From Mucor racemosus (taxonomy: Eukaryota > Mucoromycota > Mucoromycetes > Mucorales > Mucoraceae): 64,000 nucleotides of DNA. The position numbers were made by a program, and so were the translations under genes. The notes below the pieces were generated by a model. The model saw only the letters and a program-made list of their open reading frames with translations, was not told the DNA's origin and did not search any database. Location: positions 1,178,001-1,242,000 of the forward strand of contig JAPEHQ010000012.1 in assembly GCA_027405735.1 (NCBI GenBank), written 5' to 3'. How positions within the stretch are numbered: position 1 is the stretch's first letter; every line of letters begins with the position of its first letter. Positions 10,800 to 23,217 of the stretch are shown here, piece by piece.

Positions 10800-13700
10800 A
10801 TGTTTGATGCACCTACAAGCACACTATATAATTCTTTGAATAATCTATTAGATAATCCAAAAGAATATTTAGCCGACGTATGTTTTACTTTTCCATCAAC
10901 TGAAATCTTTGCTCATCGAGGTATGTTTAAAAGAGACAAAAAAACATACACAGTATACTTACATATTAACACTGCTTTTTTTGATGATTCGCATATAGCT
11001 ATTATATTGACCAGAGCACCAAAGCAGTTCCTTGAACGTTATTTACCTGAATTATTGCAAGATTCTGAAGCTGAAAATGACTTGCCAATAAAGTTAAATG
11101 TAAGCGATATAATTTCCCAAGATTTGTTTACACCATTACTTCGATTCTGGTACACTGCTTCATATCATAATCTTGTATCACCTCAATCAAGTATATCAGA
11201 TTTATCAGTCCATACCCCTATAAACGGCTCCCCTAGATTGACTGGAAAAGATTCCATAGCACTTCTGCCGGCTATTCAAAGTCCTCCTTCAGGCTTTCAA
11301 TCATCATATATTCAACAAGAATTAGAACAGTTGGGCATTGAATTAGGAACAGCTTTATTGCCTCCACACTGTGATTCAGTTCCAGATTTTATTCAATTAG
11401 TAAGCGATTTAAAACGCATGCGGGACGAAAAAATTGCAACAGATGTAACAATTAGCCTTATCTCATCCACATCAAATGATTTCAGTAATGTGCCTCTTAC
11501 AACTATTCCAAGTTTATTGTCTACTTCCCCTGACAATCATACTCATCGAGTGGATATTACCGTAGCTGAATTCAGAGCTCATAAATTCATTTTAGCAGCT
11601 CAATCATCCTACTTTTATGCTTTATTTTGCAAACAATTTCAAGAAGCATCGAGCACAGTGATGCATTTGACTGATGATTTATTCAACGAAGCTATTATTG
11701 ATGTCATTCTCAACTTTTTCTATACGGATAAAATTATTGTCAAGCCATTACCTACAAATGACAACAAATCATCATCGCTTATGCAACGTCGTCTTCAGCA
11801 TAATAAGCATGCACTTCGAGTTATACAAAAGGCATTTTATTCAGCAGATTATTTGGGTCATAGCGATACTTTGGGTAGTGCTATTTTGAATGAAATGGAA
11901 CATTTATGTCATCAATTCAAGTGCGTTTGTGCAGAATGTGCTGTATTATTACCTTCCATGTTGGCTTGGTCTGATAAACATGTAGAAGTTGTGCCTAAAC
12001 TTAGACGAACATTGATTCTGTTGTATTCTGACCCAGTTCATTCGTTGGCTCCTCTTTGGTCCCAACGACCATTTGCTATGCTTATTTCATCTATGGTGCC
12101 TTCTGCTGCTACATTAGGTGAAGATACGTTAACAGCAGTAATTAAACAAGAACCCTTATTTCGTGCAAGGACACCCAAGACCCTTATTCATGAAATAGTG
12201 GAACGTACATTTTATAATGTTACAAAGCACAATGCTATTCATGTGCTTCATTCTCTTCACTTATGCTTTTCTCAGATTAGAAGTGCCGATCCTAATCCCT
12301 CATGGTCTCGCCCTGCATTGGATCTAATTAATCCAATTCTACACTATACCGTTAGTATGGTTTCTCAATTCTTTGATTTCTACTGTGTAGAGTATCCCAT
12401 TTTACTTTCATGTGTTGATGGCATTGGAGCAGGCTTCTCTGTCGATTTCCTGGATTTCTTGTTACGTCATGTATTAAATGAAGGTATTAACGAAACAAAT
12501 GCTGGTGTCATTTATCAAGGTATTTTGCGTGATCTTGTGGGACGTCAGGAAGTAGTTCAAAATATGGCCATTGATGATGTACTGATTAAGGGTAGATCCC
12601 GTTGTGCAGCTTATATTGCTAAAAATTGGACTAAAGTCAAATCTCAAGGTGGATTCCGTACATTGCAAAAGTCAACTATGCGTCAATTATCTGAAGACAT
12701 TAATGTACCTTATCGTTCTTTAACGAAACCATTAGATGCAGATTTTACAAACATCTTTAGTTTTAATCCTCGTAAATTTAAAAAGTATTATCAAAATCTT
12801 CAAGACGATAAGAATGCTACGTTGACTGAAGTTTACACTCGTCGTTTATCTCTTGGTAATCTAATGACTCGATCTTCTGTTACTCAAACTGGCGATTCTT
12901 CTCGTCGTGCACAAAGGCCAAGAGCACTTTCAACTGAATCTGTGCTTGTTTCTAATTTAATACGTTATAATACCGATCAAACTGCATCACCCCCTTCAAC
13001 TGAAAATCAACCCCTGATTAATATGTTGGCTTATGAAACTCTAGAAAGAGGCAGAATTTTAGAGGAACAGGACAATAGTACTGAGCCATTAACGGCTACC
13101 ATGTCAAGGGAAGAACATCAAATACAAACAGCCACTCAAAATAATACTATTGCAAATACTTTATCAGAGTTTACTCGACCTTTACTTCGTACTAGTTCTT
13201 CATTTACTTCTTTGACAGATCAACTTTTACCTGTAGATGCTGTTATACAGACACATGTTTCACCACAATCAACATCTTCTCCATCTTCTTCGTCTCAATC
13301 TATACCTGCACTTGTATCTCGTCCTAGTAGACTTAAATTTGAATTGCCAGCAACACCTTCTCGATCCAAGTCTCCTAGTGCGCCACCATCTCTGTATACC
13401 CACATTAATAATAGCAATATTAATACATCTACTGGTTTCTTATCTCCTCAAACCAACCAAAAGAACAGAAATCGTAGAGGAAGTAAAACTCGTAGATCTA
13501 GATGGAGTATTGGTAGTAATAGTGATGCGAGTGATGATGAAGAATCTCCTGTTTTTCCTGCAGTAGGTGATAAGATTGAATTATTACGTCGTCCTTTGCC
13601 CACGATGGGTACTATCAAATACATCGGACCTGTTCAATTTGCAGAAGGTCCGTATATTGGTGTAGAACTTGAAAGTAGATGTACGTATTTTGATTGTAAT

Positions 13701-13869
13701 ACATGAAATAATCTTATTAAATTGTTTATTTTTTTTAGTGGGTAAAAGCGATGGCTCAGTTGATGGTGTACGCTACTTTCATACAGATCCTCAAAGGGCA
13801 CTCTTTGTTAAGCCGGATGATTTTAAGATTTTGAATAATCATAATAACAATAATCACCCTCATCGATAA
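10800..13869 (+). CDS. BTB/POZ and CAP-Gly domain protein
   Basis: Two exons, 10800-13680 and 13739-13869, give 1003 residues. The 58-bp intron has donor GTACGT and acceptor TTTTTTAG and restores the CAP-Gly motif as GVELESRLGKSDGSVDGVRY. The CAP-Gly domain (about 922-998, with GTIKYIGPVQFAEG and the binding motif GKSDGS, a variant of GKNDG) should bind EEY-type tails of microtubules or +TIP proteins. BTB-like folds are at about 24-120 (divergent) and 214-312 (VDITVAEFRAHKFILAAQSS). The middle is alpha-helical and Ser/Thr-rich and basic (about 680-915). The combination suggests a microtubule-associated scaffold or a Cul3-type adaptor; this is inference. It is tail-to-tail with the 14-3-3 gene, 143 bp apart. 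I know no named orthologue. Confidence 0.85.
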
Positions 13870-14012
13870 AAAAAAAGCATTGTTACATGTAATTTATACC
13901 ATTCATCATCCCTTTTGTTAATTTTTTTATTAGAATTTTATAGTAAATAATAAATAGCAAATTTCATATATGTAAAAATAATATAGTAAAGATGAATATT
14001 ATAGTTTTTGAT

Positions 14013-15358
14013 TTATTCCTGATCAGCAGCAGCATCAGCATCAGCAGGAGCAGGAGCAGCAGCAGGAGTTTCCTCGTTTCTTTCGGTTTCATCTTGAAGG
14101 TCTGATGTCCATAAAGTCAAATTATCTCTCAATAATTGCATGATTAAAGTAGAATCCTTGTAAGATTCTTCACTCAATGTATCAAGTTCAGCAATAGCAT
14201 CATCGAAAGCTTGCTTAGCTAATTGACATGCATTGGTGGGATTATTAAGAATTTCGTAATAAAACACGGAAAAGTTCAATGCGAGACCTAAGCGGATAGG
14301 GTGTGTTGTACCCAATTCAGCAGATGCAACTTTGGTAGCTTGTTTGTAAGCTTCGTGAGCCTCCTCTGCGGATTTCTTACGAGCATCAGCAGTGGCATAC
14401 TCGGCGACGTAACGATGATAATCACCTTCCCTATTGTATTTATATATTAGTAAATAATACATTTATATCAAATGCTGATATACTTACATTTTATAATAAA
14501 AGACCTTGGCTTCACCCTCTTGAGCAGATGGAATCAAATGATTCTTCAAGAGTTGCAAGATATCATTACAAACATCGTACAATTCATTTTCAATCTTGGT
14601 TCTATATTCTTTGATCTTTGTAACTTGAGCATCATGTCCTTTACTTTCTTCTTTTTGTTCAATGGATGATACAATTCTCCAAGATGCACGACGAGCACCA
14701 ATTACATTTTTATAAGCAACAGATAAAAGATTACGCTCTTCAACAGATAAGCCATTATTTAACTATATCATAAAAGCAATTAAAATCTTTTGAAATTTGA
14801 TATACTATGCATGTACATTTACTTACTTGAACTACTTCTGTCATGAATTTCACCATTTCTATTTTGAATTTTTGTGTGTGAGAATTAAAGTTTTTATATT
14901 ATAAAGCACACACACACACACACACACAGGCACACATGTACACACACAGGCACACCCATACACATACACAAGTAGACCCCTTTCCCCTCTCTGCCTTGCT
15001 CTTTTACTATACTAAATATTGCGAGACTCGGGAACGTATCCGAAGAAACATTGCATCCCCGCTTTAGCTTCTCAAATCCCTTTTGTATTATCACTTTCAC
15101 CCCTTTTTCCTAGCTTCTCCTCTTGCTGTTTCCCTCCTTTTCGCTGTATATATTTATACATTACATACCATCATAACGTTCAGCTTGTTCGGCAATCTTA
15201 GCCATATATACCTATATATAAATTTTTAATAAAATTTGAATAAATAATTTATTTCTTCAACAAAATTTACCTTGTCTTCACGTTCCTGAAAATGATTAAA
15301 TAAACATATAAATGAACTAAATCTTGATAAAAAAAAAATCTCAACTTACAGTAGCCAT
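14013..15358 (-). CDS. 14-3-3 family protein
   Basis: Six exons: 15358-15350, 15285-15271, 15211-15169, 14858-14827, 14762-14488 and 14430-14013. All introns are GT-AG and the phases agree, giving 263 residues, the normal 14-3-3 length. The start reads [20 protein letters not shown]. Hallmarks are [19 protein letters not shown] (phosphopeptide groove), [26 protein letters not shown] and [15 protein letters not shown]. The tail is acidic and Ala/Pro-rich. It acts as a dimeric cytosolic adaptor that binds phosphoserine/threonine motifs in signalling, the cell cycle and plasma-membrane ATPase control. The first two exons are only 9 and 15 nt. The third intron (310 nt) holds a CA microsatellite. 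The stop faces the BTB/CAP-Gly stop; the D-lactate dehydrogenase gene lies 173 bp upstream on the same strand. Confidence 0.95.
14905..14970 (+). repeat. CA-rich microsatellite inside 14-3-3 intron 3
   Basis: An uninterrupted (CA)n run of about 22 nt at 14906-14927 is followed by interrupted ACAC/GGCACAC units to about 14970. It is intronic, so length changes should be tolerated. Confidence 0.85.
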
Positions 15359-15530
15359 TGTTTATTATTTATTCAAATTGTAAAATACAAAAACAAAAAG
15401 AAGAGAAAAAAGAAAAAAAAACCTTTGAATGTATAAATATATACTCAAAAAAAAACCAACTTTATAATGATAGTTGTGGTGTGGTCCCAGACGAAATCCA
15501 ATGTCGTCATTAAATTGCATGATTTTTTAT

Positions 15531-17245
15531 TTAATTATCAGGTAAAACCTTCTCTGGATTCATTAAGCCTTTTGGATCTAATGCAATCTTGATGGTTTTC
15601 ATCATATCAATTGTGTTTTCACCAAGCTCCTCGGTCAAAAACATCTTTTTACCCAGACCGACGCCATGTTCTCCAGATACAGATCCTTCCATTCGAATAG
15701 CTCTTTCCAAAAGGTTCTTATTGAGTCGTTTAGCTTCTTGGTATTCCTTTTCGTCGTCTTTCTTGAATAAAATAAATACATGAAAGTTACCATCACCAAC
15801 ATGCCCAACCATAGGACAAGGCAAGAAGGATCCTTCAAGATCTTTTGTTGTTTCTGCAATCAATTCAGGTAAATTTGATACAGGCACTACGACATCTGTG
15901 GTCCAGACAGATGCATCAGGTTTCAAAAGAGTAGATGACCAAAGCGCAATCTTTCTACCCTCCCATAGCTCTAATTTTTCCGCTTCGTTCTTGGCATATT
16001 TGAATTTTCCGCCTTGATGTTTCTTTGCAATTTCAGATACTACTTTAATCTCGTGCTCTATAATTACTTTGGATCCGCCTGAGAATTTAAAGAATAAAGT
16101 AGGCTTTTCAGAATGGCCTAAATCAGGATTTGCTAAATTAATCGCTTTCATCATTTGTGCATCCAGCAATTCAACAGCTCCAATTTGAACACCAGCACGA
16201 ACCAAGTCTGGTACCACAGCAGCTGCATCACGAATAGTTGGGAAATCACACACTGCCACTGTTTCTTCTTGAGGTAATACGGCCAATTTAAGAGTAATTT
16301 CTGTTACAACACCTAATGTACCCTCAGATCCAATAAACAACTTTGTGAGATCATAGCCTGCAGATGATTTGCGGGGTCTTTGACGTGTCTTTAGAATCTT
16401 GCCTTCAGGAGTTACAATGGTAAGGTTGATTACCCATTCACGCATTGTACCGTAGCGTACAGCATTTGTACCCGAGCAAGATGTTCCCACCATTCCACCA
16501 ATACAAGCACTATAATATATTGTATATAGTTAATACACGTAGATCGAGAAATATGTATCTATTCGACTTACCCAGGTCCAGGATCCATCGGAAAGAATAA
16601 ACCTTGCTTCTTCAAATAGGAATTCAAATCTTCCCATTGAACACCAGGCTGTACGACAATATCCATATCTTGGGGATGAAATTCGACAATTTGATCCATA
16701 TGTTCAGTAAATGAAATACAAATGCCTCCTTTAGGTGCCGAGAAATGTCCTTCTAAAGACGTTCCTCCAGAAAATGGAATGATTGGTAAATTGAATCGAT
16801 TAGCAATCTTGACAACCTCTGCAACTTCAGATGTATTGCTTGGAAATACTACAATGTTGGGGGCACCTTCGTTATGGTAAGAGTTATTAGAATAGCCATG
16901 ATCTTGTAATAATTCTTCATCTACAGATACGTGCTCAGCAGATAAAACTTGTCGAAGTTCGTTAAAGGCTTTAGTAATAGTCTCGTGTGTTGGGATAGCA
17001 GGAACAGGTACTTGAGGTCGAAGCTGTTGATTCTTCTCGGTAATTTGGCTAGTTGTGGACTCTTGTTGTTGAAGTTTACTGCCATACCAATACCCAGTAC
17101 CAGCGGCTATCAAAGTAGCTGCTGTGAAAATTGCATAATTTGGTGTTTTAGGTGCAATGACTTGATGTTGTGTTTGGTTAAATCTCTTTTGGAGAATTGT
17201 TCTGCTATTAGTAAAACGCTTAAAATGAGGGCTTAGTTTGAGCAT
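15531..17245 (-). CDS. DLD1: D-lactate dehydrogenase (cytochrome c), mitochondrial
   Basis: Two exons, 17245-16572 and 16509-15531, give 550 residues; the 62-bp intron has donor GTAAGT and acceptor TATAG. The N-terminus is basic (MLKLSPHFKRF), a probable mitochondrial presequence, followed by a hydrophobic anchor at about 37-55. FAD-binding type 4 motifs are PFSGGTSLEGHFSAP and, across the splice, PGPGACIGGMVGTSCSGTNA. The C-terminal substrate domain has PMVGHVGDGNFHV and GSVSGEHGVGLGKK. The enzyme oxidises D-lactate to pyruvate with FAD and passes electrons to cytochrome c at the inner membrane. An in-frame ATG at 17293 would add 16 residues; I prefer 17245 because it begins a typical presequence. 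Length and motif order fit Dld1/LDHD better than D-2-hydroxyglutarate dehydrogenase. Confidence 0.93.
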
Positions 17246-18972
17246 CTTCCTTGTTCTGCCTGAAATACAATCAAGGAGAATAATTGAGAACAATAATAAA
17301 TCTGGGGAAATTTATAGTAAACCACAAATTGGCAAAATTATTTCCCGCTATGCTGATGTAAGGGAAAAAATCGGCGGGGTCAACGATTTAAAGTTAAGGT
17401 TAGAACATAGAAGTAATCTTAGATCATTAAAAAGATACGAAATTCACATCTACCCTTGATTTTTCTGATCATTGCTAGGTAAAAGCTCGGGTAAAAGTAG
17501 TTTGATTTGTTGTTTATCTAAAGAAAATTTTACTATATTTGTTAATTATAAATGCTAATTATCAGACTCTATTTTCTCCAATACTGAGTATGCATTTGCT
17601 AGATGTGAAGAATAAAATATATATTGCATATTTTTATACGTGGTATCACACAATATCTACTGACATTGTACAATCATTTAGTAATTTTGTAAGACAGTAA
17701 TAATTTGATATACAAATATGATACTTGTATTAGTGTCAGTGTTAGCAGTGCTTTTAATAGATGCTATGTTTGTTGCTGAAGCCCTAGCATTGATGAATTG
17801 TAAAGACATCATTGTTCATGATAGATGTATATATATTCGCACCATAAAACATTATAGATGTATATCTACCATTTTTCTTACATACCAAAAAGCAAAGCAA
17901 GATAGCATGTCTCTTACAACAGGAGCTATTAAACTCATTTACGAATTAAGTGTAAGATCCAATACGATTGTGCTATTAAACTCATTGGTTATAGAATTAT
18001 TAAAAGTACGTTAAGAAAAAAAAATAGATATTTTTTACTGGAAATCAAATATCATATCTGTTTTGTATTGAAGTATTTATATGACTTTGGGATTATTGTA
18101 CTAAACAAGCTTGATATGTGTAGTTTACTATCGAATAGATAGAATCCATGTAAACACAATTTTCATGTTGGTCTTTTTAAAGGAAAGAAAATGTATTCAA
18201 AGATGAGTGTAATAAAAAAAGGTTTCTTAAAATGTGTTGATTGTTGTGATGAGTGTGAAAATGCAAGAAAAGCGTGAAAAATTAACCACAAGGAAAGCAC
18301 AGAGGCTTTATAGCTTTATAATTATACCAACCCTTTATTAAAGTCATTTAAATATAAAACAGTATTGCCAAAAGAAAGTAGATCAAAGGATTTTGGATCT
18401 TTTTTTATAGGTACAGGTACAACAGTGATACACACTTACATTTATTGAGCGGACAAGATACTGTAATTTATCATTTGTTGTAAGATAACAGTAACCTTTT
18501 CCATGACCAGAACAACAAAATATCATGTAATCCTAGTAAAAAAAATCCCATAGTATGCCCCAAACCCCAAAAACCTTCATAAAACATAAGTAAAAATAAG
18601 TAAAAAAAGAAAAAAAGAAAACAAGAATAAGACAAAAGGCAGATTGCTTCTTCTTCCTTAAGTAACCATGAATTTCTTTCCTTCGGTAGACCAAGGAAAA
18701 AGCGGTCATTATGAGGTTAACAGTCTGACGAAATCCTTAATTTGAAATGTTTTAGTTCTTTATGTATGAATACACGGTATACAATATCCTCAAGAAGTAT
18801 GGTCATATAAGGCATTACATTCTTATAAGCTAGAATATTAAACCCTACCAAAATATAAAATATATAGATTTATAAACACATGTAGCATATTCCAAGCTAT
18901 ATATTTCATCTGTTCAAACAGGCGTTTTGATAAAATTTGGCAAAAATTGGGCATACTATTTATTAATGCAAA
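17246..18972. other. Intergenic, includes DLD1 promoter region
   Basis: No conserved frame on either strand. The short frames at 17238-17459 and 17718-18014 have no recognisable domain. An imperfect duplication of ATAGATGTATAT-like sequence occurs at 17821-17870. Confidence 0.45.
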
Positions 18973-20655
18973 TTATCTTGATAGCTCCAGTAATAGTATA
19001 CTTCCATTAGGAAAATTTTTGCGAGCGATTCCCGTTGAATACCACCCATCTAGATGTATTGCATCTAAAGTAAGAGGCAAATTGCTCCAATAACTTGCAA
19101 ATATTGTATTACCATATACATGGATCTCACCTCTTGGATTTGGAAAATCTTCGGCTGTATATCCTTCTTTTTCCATATCAACCAATTTGACATGTATTGA
19201 AGCTAATGGGGGCCAGAAACCCTTTTATCTAACTCATAATAAAAAACAACAGTGGTCATGATATTAGAGTTAGTTTCTGGTCGACTGAACGTTTTGAGTA
19301 ATTGAGCACCTAAAATTGACCTGTAAAATGAACCAAGATCTATCTTGGATGTGCCATCTTTATTCATATAAATAATACGAATATTATCACCAAATAATTG
19401 TTGCCTTCTTGTATCTCGAAATACAAGCATATTGTATATGCAATCTGAAATTAACCTGCCTCCCTTGTGATATCTGTCTTTTCTACCCAAATCTCGTTGA
19501 AAGAAGAAAGAATTACCATAATTGCTAACGGTCAGTTTTTGTACGTGCTTTAAAAAACGGACCACCTACTATGTATATTGAAATATGAGTATATTCCTAT
19601 ATACAAAACAAGGTATGTTTATTTTTACCTTGCGCATATAGTTGGTCTCAAATCCTTGATTGCAAATAGTAACTATACGATGTCCTTTTCCAATATTCTT
19701 TAACCGATTCAAGTATGTTATATTACATTCAAAATACTTTTCTTACTCTGAATAATCTTGTTCTCCATTTTGAATGACTATAATATGTGTTATGCTTGTT
19801 CTTTCAATTAGTCGTAGAATGTATTCTAAATGAGTTTTGTCAATCACCGAAGTTGTTCGCTTTGTGTTACGAACCACATGCACTATACCGTAAGTGATGA
19901 TGTGGCCTGAGCGGCTATAGGTATTATCATTAGACCACTCCCAATGGCAAGCTATAAAATAATGGTTAATTTCTCTTAATAATTGGGAATACAGTTGATT
20001 TTATTTACCTATTTCAATACAAAATGAGTCTAGAGATCCCCATCAATAAAACTAAATGTTAGTTTAAGTATATACTAGTACGATTTTTTTTTATTAACTT
20101 GAAGAATTGGAAGTATATACTTTTACAAAGGAGGATTTCTTTTCTGTATATGGCTCTACTTTGGTTTTTTTAACCAGTCTATAATAGATGTGTTGAATTA
20201 TTTCATATACAAAAAGGATAGAAAACGCACACTTGTAATGAGAAAATTATGATATTTACCGTACGGATGCTATTCAGATAATGTTGGATTGTGTGCATAT
20301 TATCTATTTGCTTAACTTTCCCAAATAACATATTCCTTGGTCAAGTTTCGAGCACCAAGAAATTGTTGTTGTTGTTTTTTTTTTTTCCTTTTTTTTAATA
20401 TACAGTAGTTCACTCAAAGTATTAATAGTTTGATCCATGGTTGATAGTTGAGATGCTCCATTTAGATAAGCTTTTAATTTGATAGTTTCATTTTTTCCTG
20501 GACATCTCAAAGATGAATATTCACTCTGATTATTCAATACCAGAGGATGAACATCAGGATGTTTTCCATTTTTAATTGCAATAATTGTTGGTGCATTAAA
20601 GATTGCTGTTAAAAGTAAATAGCTTGGAGTATTTAAATAGATTGCCATTTGTTGT
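18973..20655 (-). pseudogene. Long-chain fatty acyl-CoA synthetase, decayed
   Basis: Scattered frames on the minus strand follow the order of an ACSL protein. The N-terminal part (20648-20304) reads MAIYLNTPSYLLLTAIFNAP with HPDVHPLVLNNQSEYSSLR. A middle part (about 19900-19750) contains DKTHLEYILRLIERTSITHI. The A-domain core follows (19565-19203: RLISDCIYNMLVFRD, GAQLLKTFSRPET). The C-terminal part (19185-18973) reads GYTAEDFPNPRGEIHVYG and LDGWYSTGIA, matching the RGE and DGW-TGD motifs. The frames are separated by stops and frameshifts, the TGD aspartate is lost (TGIA) and the P-loop YTSGTTG stretch is not found. A working enzyme would activate fatty acids with ATP and CoA. Confidence 0.65.
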
Positions 20656-21640
20656 TATAAAAGTATAGAGTGGAAAAAAGAAGACTAATTCATGCAAAAT
20701 GATGAGGTCGTTTTTAAAAAGTGGTGGAATTGTACATTGTACAAGGTCTTCACCCCTTGATTTCTTTTCCGTTCATCACTCAATTTGATGATTTGTGCAA
20801 TCGTCTAATTCTATAGTATTTGCAGTAAATTTATATACTTATTTCTACTACTTTTATATCAAATGTTATATATGAAATCAAATTATAGGAACTCGGAAAC
20901 ACATGTATAATAACTAATGAAGCATCGTTGAATACGTCTCTATTTTATACTGTATTTTCGCTCTTTCTTGCAAAGAAAAAAATATTAACTTGATTTATAA
21001 ATCTTTGGTTTAGTCTCTCAAATTTTTAGACTATACTCATCTTTATCAAGCCTAGTTCATTCAAAGAAACAAAAAATAAAAAGGTAGTGAGCTTTTTAAG
21101 CACTTACAAGGTACAGCGGCTATCCAAACATCATAATACTCATCTATCATTATAATACGAAGATCCATAATTGCAATTGGCATTAACGGCCTCATCTAAT
21201 CACGTAGCATGATAGTATTCCTCATATTTTTTGTTTTCTTAATTTATAACTTTCAATAAGGGGTAAACGTACTCTGTCATCGAATAAAACTACATAATTG
21301 AGCCATCAAGCTAAACTAAATCTCATATTGATCATACAGTGCTAATTATCACATTGAGTTGCTCGGTTTTTACCGCAGCGAAACGAAGGTACAAAAGCCA
21401 AATTAATTAAGCCATCAGACAAAGCTGATTATCGTATTTATCTACTTCCTGTTTACCATAGCGACGCAAGGGTAAAAGAACCACTCAATTATACAACTCA
21501 TATTATAGTTTAAAGTCTTTCTTTATTTCCAAGCTGAAACAAGCATGCGGCAGCACAAGCTGGACACCGCATAGCTGTGTTGTTTACAACTCGTTGTGTT
21601 TAATAGTTTCATATATATATTTTGGAGGTCTATTTACATA
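20656..21640. other. Intergenic, nothing recognised
   Basis: AT-rich, with no conserved frame. Two similar short blocks around 21340-21400 and 21420-21480 (TTTACCGCAGCGAAACG and TTTACCATAGCGACGCA) suggest an old local duplication. Confidence 0.35.
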
Positions 21641-21644
21641 TATT

Positions 21645-22330
21645 GAGAGGTAGCTTGCTGGGGAATCCATTTTCAAACGGGTGACATAATTACATATCGG
21701 TACCTATTAATTAATTAATTAAAGGTTCATATCAAAGAGGAATCCACTTACATAAAATTAAATAGCCTAGAACACTAGAATTATTAGACATAGTCGAGAT
21801 GATATCTCCAAATTGATTCTTTATAATCAAAAATCCTTGGTGCGGCCACCATTCCATTCCATAGTCTTGTATTATGTTTCACCAATCTCCAAGCAGCCAA
21901 ATCCCTTCTTACATCCAGTAAAAATAGCATCCATCTTCTTTACATGCTTTGCATTTTCCATAACAACTTCAGAAGACAACACCTTATTTTAATTCAACAT
22001 TCTCCAGTTGACCATAGTCATCTTTTTCTTAATAAATGTATTGAATCAAGAATCTATCAGTAAATGTACGACTAAATATCTATATTGTGTATATACCTGA
22101 AGACTTGGACCTTGGATCCTGTAAACACATTGCTAATAATTCCCCAGTTATTGTACATTTTTGATGGCTCTAAATCATCACCATGGTTGTTGCTATGCAA
22201 GAATTGCAAAGAACTGCTCATCAAAGTCAAAACGACCCATGCCTGAATAGGTTGAAAGACCCGATTGTACTCTAAGCTACGACCAAAATAGGAAAACTTC
22301 TTTTAGTTCTCAAAGCTAATAATTTAACTT
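21645..22330 (-). pseudogene. Decayed paralogue of the six-exon gene at 23910-25669
   Basis: Closely similar to 24150-24800, for example GGGGAATCCATT at 21660 and 24160, and the block from 22090 to 22285, which is matched almost base for base at 24590-24775. It covers exons 4, 5 and the start of exon 6. The equivalent of exon 5 has an in-frame stop right after WRMLN, and the splice junction to exon 6 is rearranged, so it cannot encode the full protein. The 5' exons are missing; the tandem array begins where they should be. Confidence 0.6.
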
Positions 22331-22396
22331 TGATTAACAGGATCACCACGAGAAGGTAAGAAGTTATTTGATCCCAAAAAAGTAATATCATTTGCG

Positions 22397-22985
22397 GGCA
22401 GAGGAACATCTTGCAAGTCGTAGTTATCAAGGCCATACCATGCAAACAAACAATTGTAATGTATCAGAGGAACATCTCGCAAGTCGTAGTTATCGAGGCC
22501 ATAATACAATCACAATGACGAAAGACAAGGGCAATCCCATGGCAGAGGAACATCTTGCAAGTCGTAGTTATCAAGGCCATACCATGTAAAATACCGACTG
22601 TAATGTATCAGAGGAACATCTCGCAAGTCGTAGTTATCGAGGCCATAATACAATTACAATAACGAAAGACAAAGGCAATCTGATGGCAGAGGAACATCTT
22701 GCAAGTCGTAGTTATCAAGGCCATACCATACAAATTACCAATTGTAACGTATCAGAGGAACATCTCGCAAGTCGTAGTTATCGAGGCCATAATACAATTA
22801 CAATAACGAAAAAAAAGGAAGATGTCTACACAACAGAGATACACTAGTAAAAGGACCATCTTGCAACACGAATGCTACAAGGCCGAAGCCATATTGTGAG
22901 AATCGATCATAATATATCAGAGGAAACATCTTGCAACACAATGGCCGCAGCGCATTGGTTGCAAGGCCATAATACCATTATAATC
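22397..22985 (+). repeat. Tandem array with 144-bp higher-order unit
   Basis: Three units start at 22397, 22541 and 22685, exactly 144 bp apart. Each unit holds two related subunits of 66 and 78 bp, both carrying GAGGAACATCT(T/C)GCAAGTCG. Two more diverged subunits follow to about 22985. All periods are multiples of three. On the plus strand the repeated peptide EEHLASRSYQGH / EEHLASRSYRGH stays open except for one TAA (about 22587); on the minus strand each unit has a stop. It could be a fragment of a repeat-containing coding region or a simple minisatellite. Confidence 0.85.
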
Positions 22986-23039
22986 ACGAAAGGCAAATAA
23001 TGCCGCAAGAGAGAAAAATATCAAAAGGCTGAAGCCATG

Positions 23040-23180
23040 TCAAATGCAAGAGAAAAACTGAATAAATAGAGAATGCGAAAAAAGAGTTTTATGTAAATGG
23101 GAATATGGGTTAACTGAATAAATAGAGAATACGAAAAAAGAGTTTTATGTAAATGGAAGTGAGAACATGGGTTAACTGAA
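23040..23180 (+). repeat. Two-copy direct repeat of about 62 bp
   Basis: AACTGAATAAATAGAGAATG (about 23056) recurs at about 23119 with the same following sequence GAAAAAAGAGTTTTATGTAA. A third, partial copy of GGGTTAACTGAATA lies at 23169. Confidence 0.7.
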
Positions 23181-23217
23181 TAGGTAAATACTAAAACTTA
23201 TGACGTTAACTGAATAG

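Noticed and set aside
13681..13738. BTB/CAP-Gly intron starting at GTAGAT (13675)
   Set aside because: That donor would delete ESR from the CAP-Gly motif; GTACGT gives the expected GVELESRLGKSDG.
22324..22589. Frames in the 144-bp array as genes
   Set aside because: Each ends at a stop within the array and none extends into unique coding sequence; kept as a repeat with a note on the open period.
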